Assembly: GCA_002104905.1 (NCBI GenBank)
Contig: MCFE01000563.1
Coordinates: forward strand, 1-57,551
Reading direction: 5' to 3'
DNA from: Basidiobolus meristosporus CBS 931.73
Taxonomy: Eukaryota; Basidiobolomycota; Basidiobolomycetes; Basidiobolales; Basidiobolaceae
Length of the DNA stretch: 57,551 nt
The notes beneath the pieces are model-generated. The model saw nothing but the letters and a program-made list of their open reading frames with translations. It was not told the DNA's origin and searched no databases. Numbering within the stretch: position 1 is the stretch's first letter; each line of letters starts with the position of its first letter. This document shows positions 56,706 through 57,551 of this stretch, piece after piece. The translations under genes were made by a program, and so were the position numbers.

Positions 56706-56829
56706 TTAGGGGGGGAGACAGTCACCAACAGGTGAAATCTTTATTTCAGTTGAAACAAAGAAGCCAGCGCTACTGTTGTAGCTTGATACAAGAGTGTGTA
56801 GCTGAGGGGAATTTGAAGGTAAGTTAATA
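56705..56829 (-). mobile_element. Telomere-attached unit T5
   Basis: TTA plus seven G, then hairpin TCACC-AACA-GGTGA (56722-56735), TTTATT and caaagaagccagcg. The 124-bp unit matches T1 to aagttaata, then stops where T6 starts. Confidence 0.78.
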
Positions 56830-56910
56830 GGGGAGGAAAGTCACCAAGTGGTGAAATCTTTATTTACTTATGACAAGTATCTAAAGAAGCCATGTTAATC
56901 TGAAGTTATT

Positions 56911-57029
56911 CCTAGAAAGCTAGGTCTGAGAGATATCTTCCTGGTAAGCCAGGTCTGAGGGTTGAGAAGCTGAGTGGTACTATATTTCCTAGTTAGCTAG
57001 GTCTGAGAGAGGTTTCCTGGAAAGCCAGG
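56911..57029. repeat. Four hairpin repeats with compensatory changes
   Basis: CCTAGAAAGCTAGG (56911-56924), CCTGGTAAGCCAGG (56940-56953), CCTAGTTAGCTAGG (56988-57001) and CCTGGAAAGCCAGG (57016-57029). Stems alternate CCTAG/CTAGG and CCTGG/CCAGG, so each A-T to G-C change is matched on the other arm. Three are followed by TCTGAG and the fourth by CCTGAG. Confidence 0.85.
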
Positions 57030-57287
57030 CCTGAGAAGTGAGAATCTGAATATATCTGAGCTAAGTTATACTGGTTTGCGGTAGCTGGATTGTGGCCGGA
57101 ATGGCCAGTAGACTGGGGGAACTGAGATGAATTTCTGGGCGATCACTGGCCAAATTTACTAGGCAAATCTGGCCAATTAGCATTTCAAGGATTTCAGCCA
57201 ATCAGAGCCTTTACTTTGCCCGATGGTTGATCAAGCCATCTCCCAATGAGCACACATCAATTTATTAATCAAATTTTGCTGGATCCA

Positions 57288-57341
57288 GGATTTGAACCCA
57301 CAACCATGGGTATGGAAGGGTTAGGGATAACCACAAGGCTA
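57288..57341 (-). promoter_or_regulatory. tRNA-like Pol III promoter (A and B boxes) of T6
   Basis: B box GGTTCAAATCC (57298-57288) matches GGTTCGANTCC with one change. A box TAGCCTTGTGG (57341-57331) matches the tRNA consensus with one change. Start-to-start spacing is 43 nt, as in a tRNA. The D-arm region (TAGCCTTGTGGTTA) looks tRNA-like. The anticodon stem does not pair, so it is not a functional tRNA. Confidence 0.7.
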
Positions 57342-57353
57342 AGTGTTCTTGGT

Positions 57354-57551
57354 TTAGGGTTAGGGTTAGGGTTAGGGTTAGGGTTAGGGTTAGGGTTAGG
57401 GTTAGGGTTAGGGTTAGGTTAGGGTTAGGGTTAGGGTTAGGGTTAGGGTTAGGGTTAGGGTTAGGGTTAGGGTTAGGGTTAGGGTTAGGGTTAGGGTTAG
57501 GGTTAGGGTTAGGGTTAGGGTTAGGGTTAGGGTTAGGGTTAGGGTTAGGGT
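57354..57551 (+). repeat. Telomere, (TTAGGG)n
   Basis: 198 bp of TTAGGG to the last base, with one 5-bp TTAGG unit near 57414-57418. The G-rich strand runs toward the window end, so this is the right chromosome terminus. Confidence 0.98.

Larger units (their letters stand above)
56829..57353 (-). mobile_element. Telomere-capped SINE-like element T6
   Basis: 524 bp on the minus strand. 5' head (right): tRNA-like, with A and B boxes 43 nt apart. Body: four hairpin repeats (56911-57029) and unassigned sequence. 3' tail (left): AATAAA, hairpin TCACC-AAGT-GGTGA (56841-56854) and a C-tract, the module shared with T1-T5. No TTTT occurs on the sense strand, so Pol III could read through. Telomere repeats abut its 5' end. 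The combination of tRNA head, unrelated body and partner tail is the classic SINE plan. It encodes no protein. Confidence 0.75.

Noticed and set aside
1-57551. CRISPR arrays or bacterial operons
   Set aside because: No regularly spaced direct repeats. The telomere, LTR elements and TATA/poly(A) signals mark eukaryotic DNA.

Overview
The window is the right-hand end of a eukaryotic, most probably fungal, chromosome. It finishes in about 33 copies of TTAGGG running to the last base. The lineage is inferred from four things: TTAGGG telomeres, a Ty3/gypsy element with a C-terminal chromodomain, Tnp2-type (CACTA) and DDE_Tnp_4 DNA-transposon relics, and an intronless arrestin gene with a PPxY tail. 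The species is not identified.

Layout. 1-34.6 kb is nested transposable elements: a decayed gypsy (1-5.3 kb) inside a Tnp2 transposon relic (5.3-7.4 kb); a 385-bp foldback element (8.7-9.1 kb) beside a DDE_Tnp_4 relic; a reversed Tnp2 copy (10.0-11.3 kb); a copia element (11.3-20.0 kb) split by a chromovirus (13.65-19.55 kb) with a 5-bp target duplication; a second Tnp2 copy (20.5-23.0 kb); a copia fragment (23.0-24.5 kb); then two nearly identical copia elements tail to tail (24.5-33.8 kb), forming a 9.3-kb palindrome. 34.6-52.8 kb is a GC-richer stretch with only two convincing host genes, both on the minus strand: an alpha-arrestin-like adaptor (37.1-38.1 kb) and a membrane-bound LtaS-like sulfatase/phosphotransferase (46.3-48.7 kb). 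Old copia LTR relics lie between them.

The most unusual part is 52.8-57.55 kb. Six units on the minus strand end, on their centromere-facing side, in one shared module: AATAAA-like signal, a conserved 5-bp hairpin (TCACC/GGTGA on the plus strand) and a C-tract that in most units runs into CTAA, complementary to the telomere. Four units are joined directly to the truncated 5' side of the previous sequence. Two copia pieces are broken exactly where a unit begins, one beside a GGGTTAGGG seed. The last unit is a 524-bp SINE-like element with a tRNA-like head (A and B boxes 43 nt apart), four hairpins showing compensatory changes, and telomere repeats directly on its 5' end. I read this as chromosome-end extension by retroelements whose RNA 3' end anneals to the telomeric G-strand. 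The design resembles telomere-targeted elements such as MoTeR, SART/TRAS or HeT-A, but with a tRNA-headed SINE sharing the tail and an unrecognised protein in the longer units.

Limits: similarities were found by eye within the window and by recall of protein families. No database search or alignment was run. Most element reading frames carry single-base frameshifts, which may be real decay or sequence errors.
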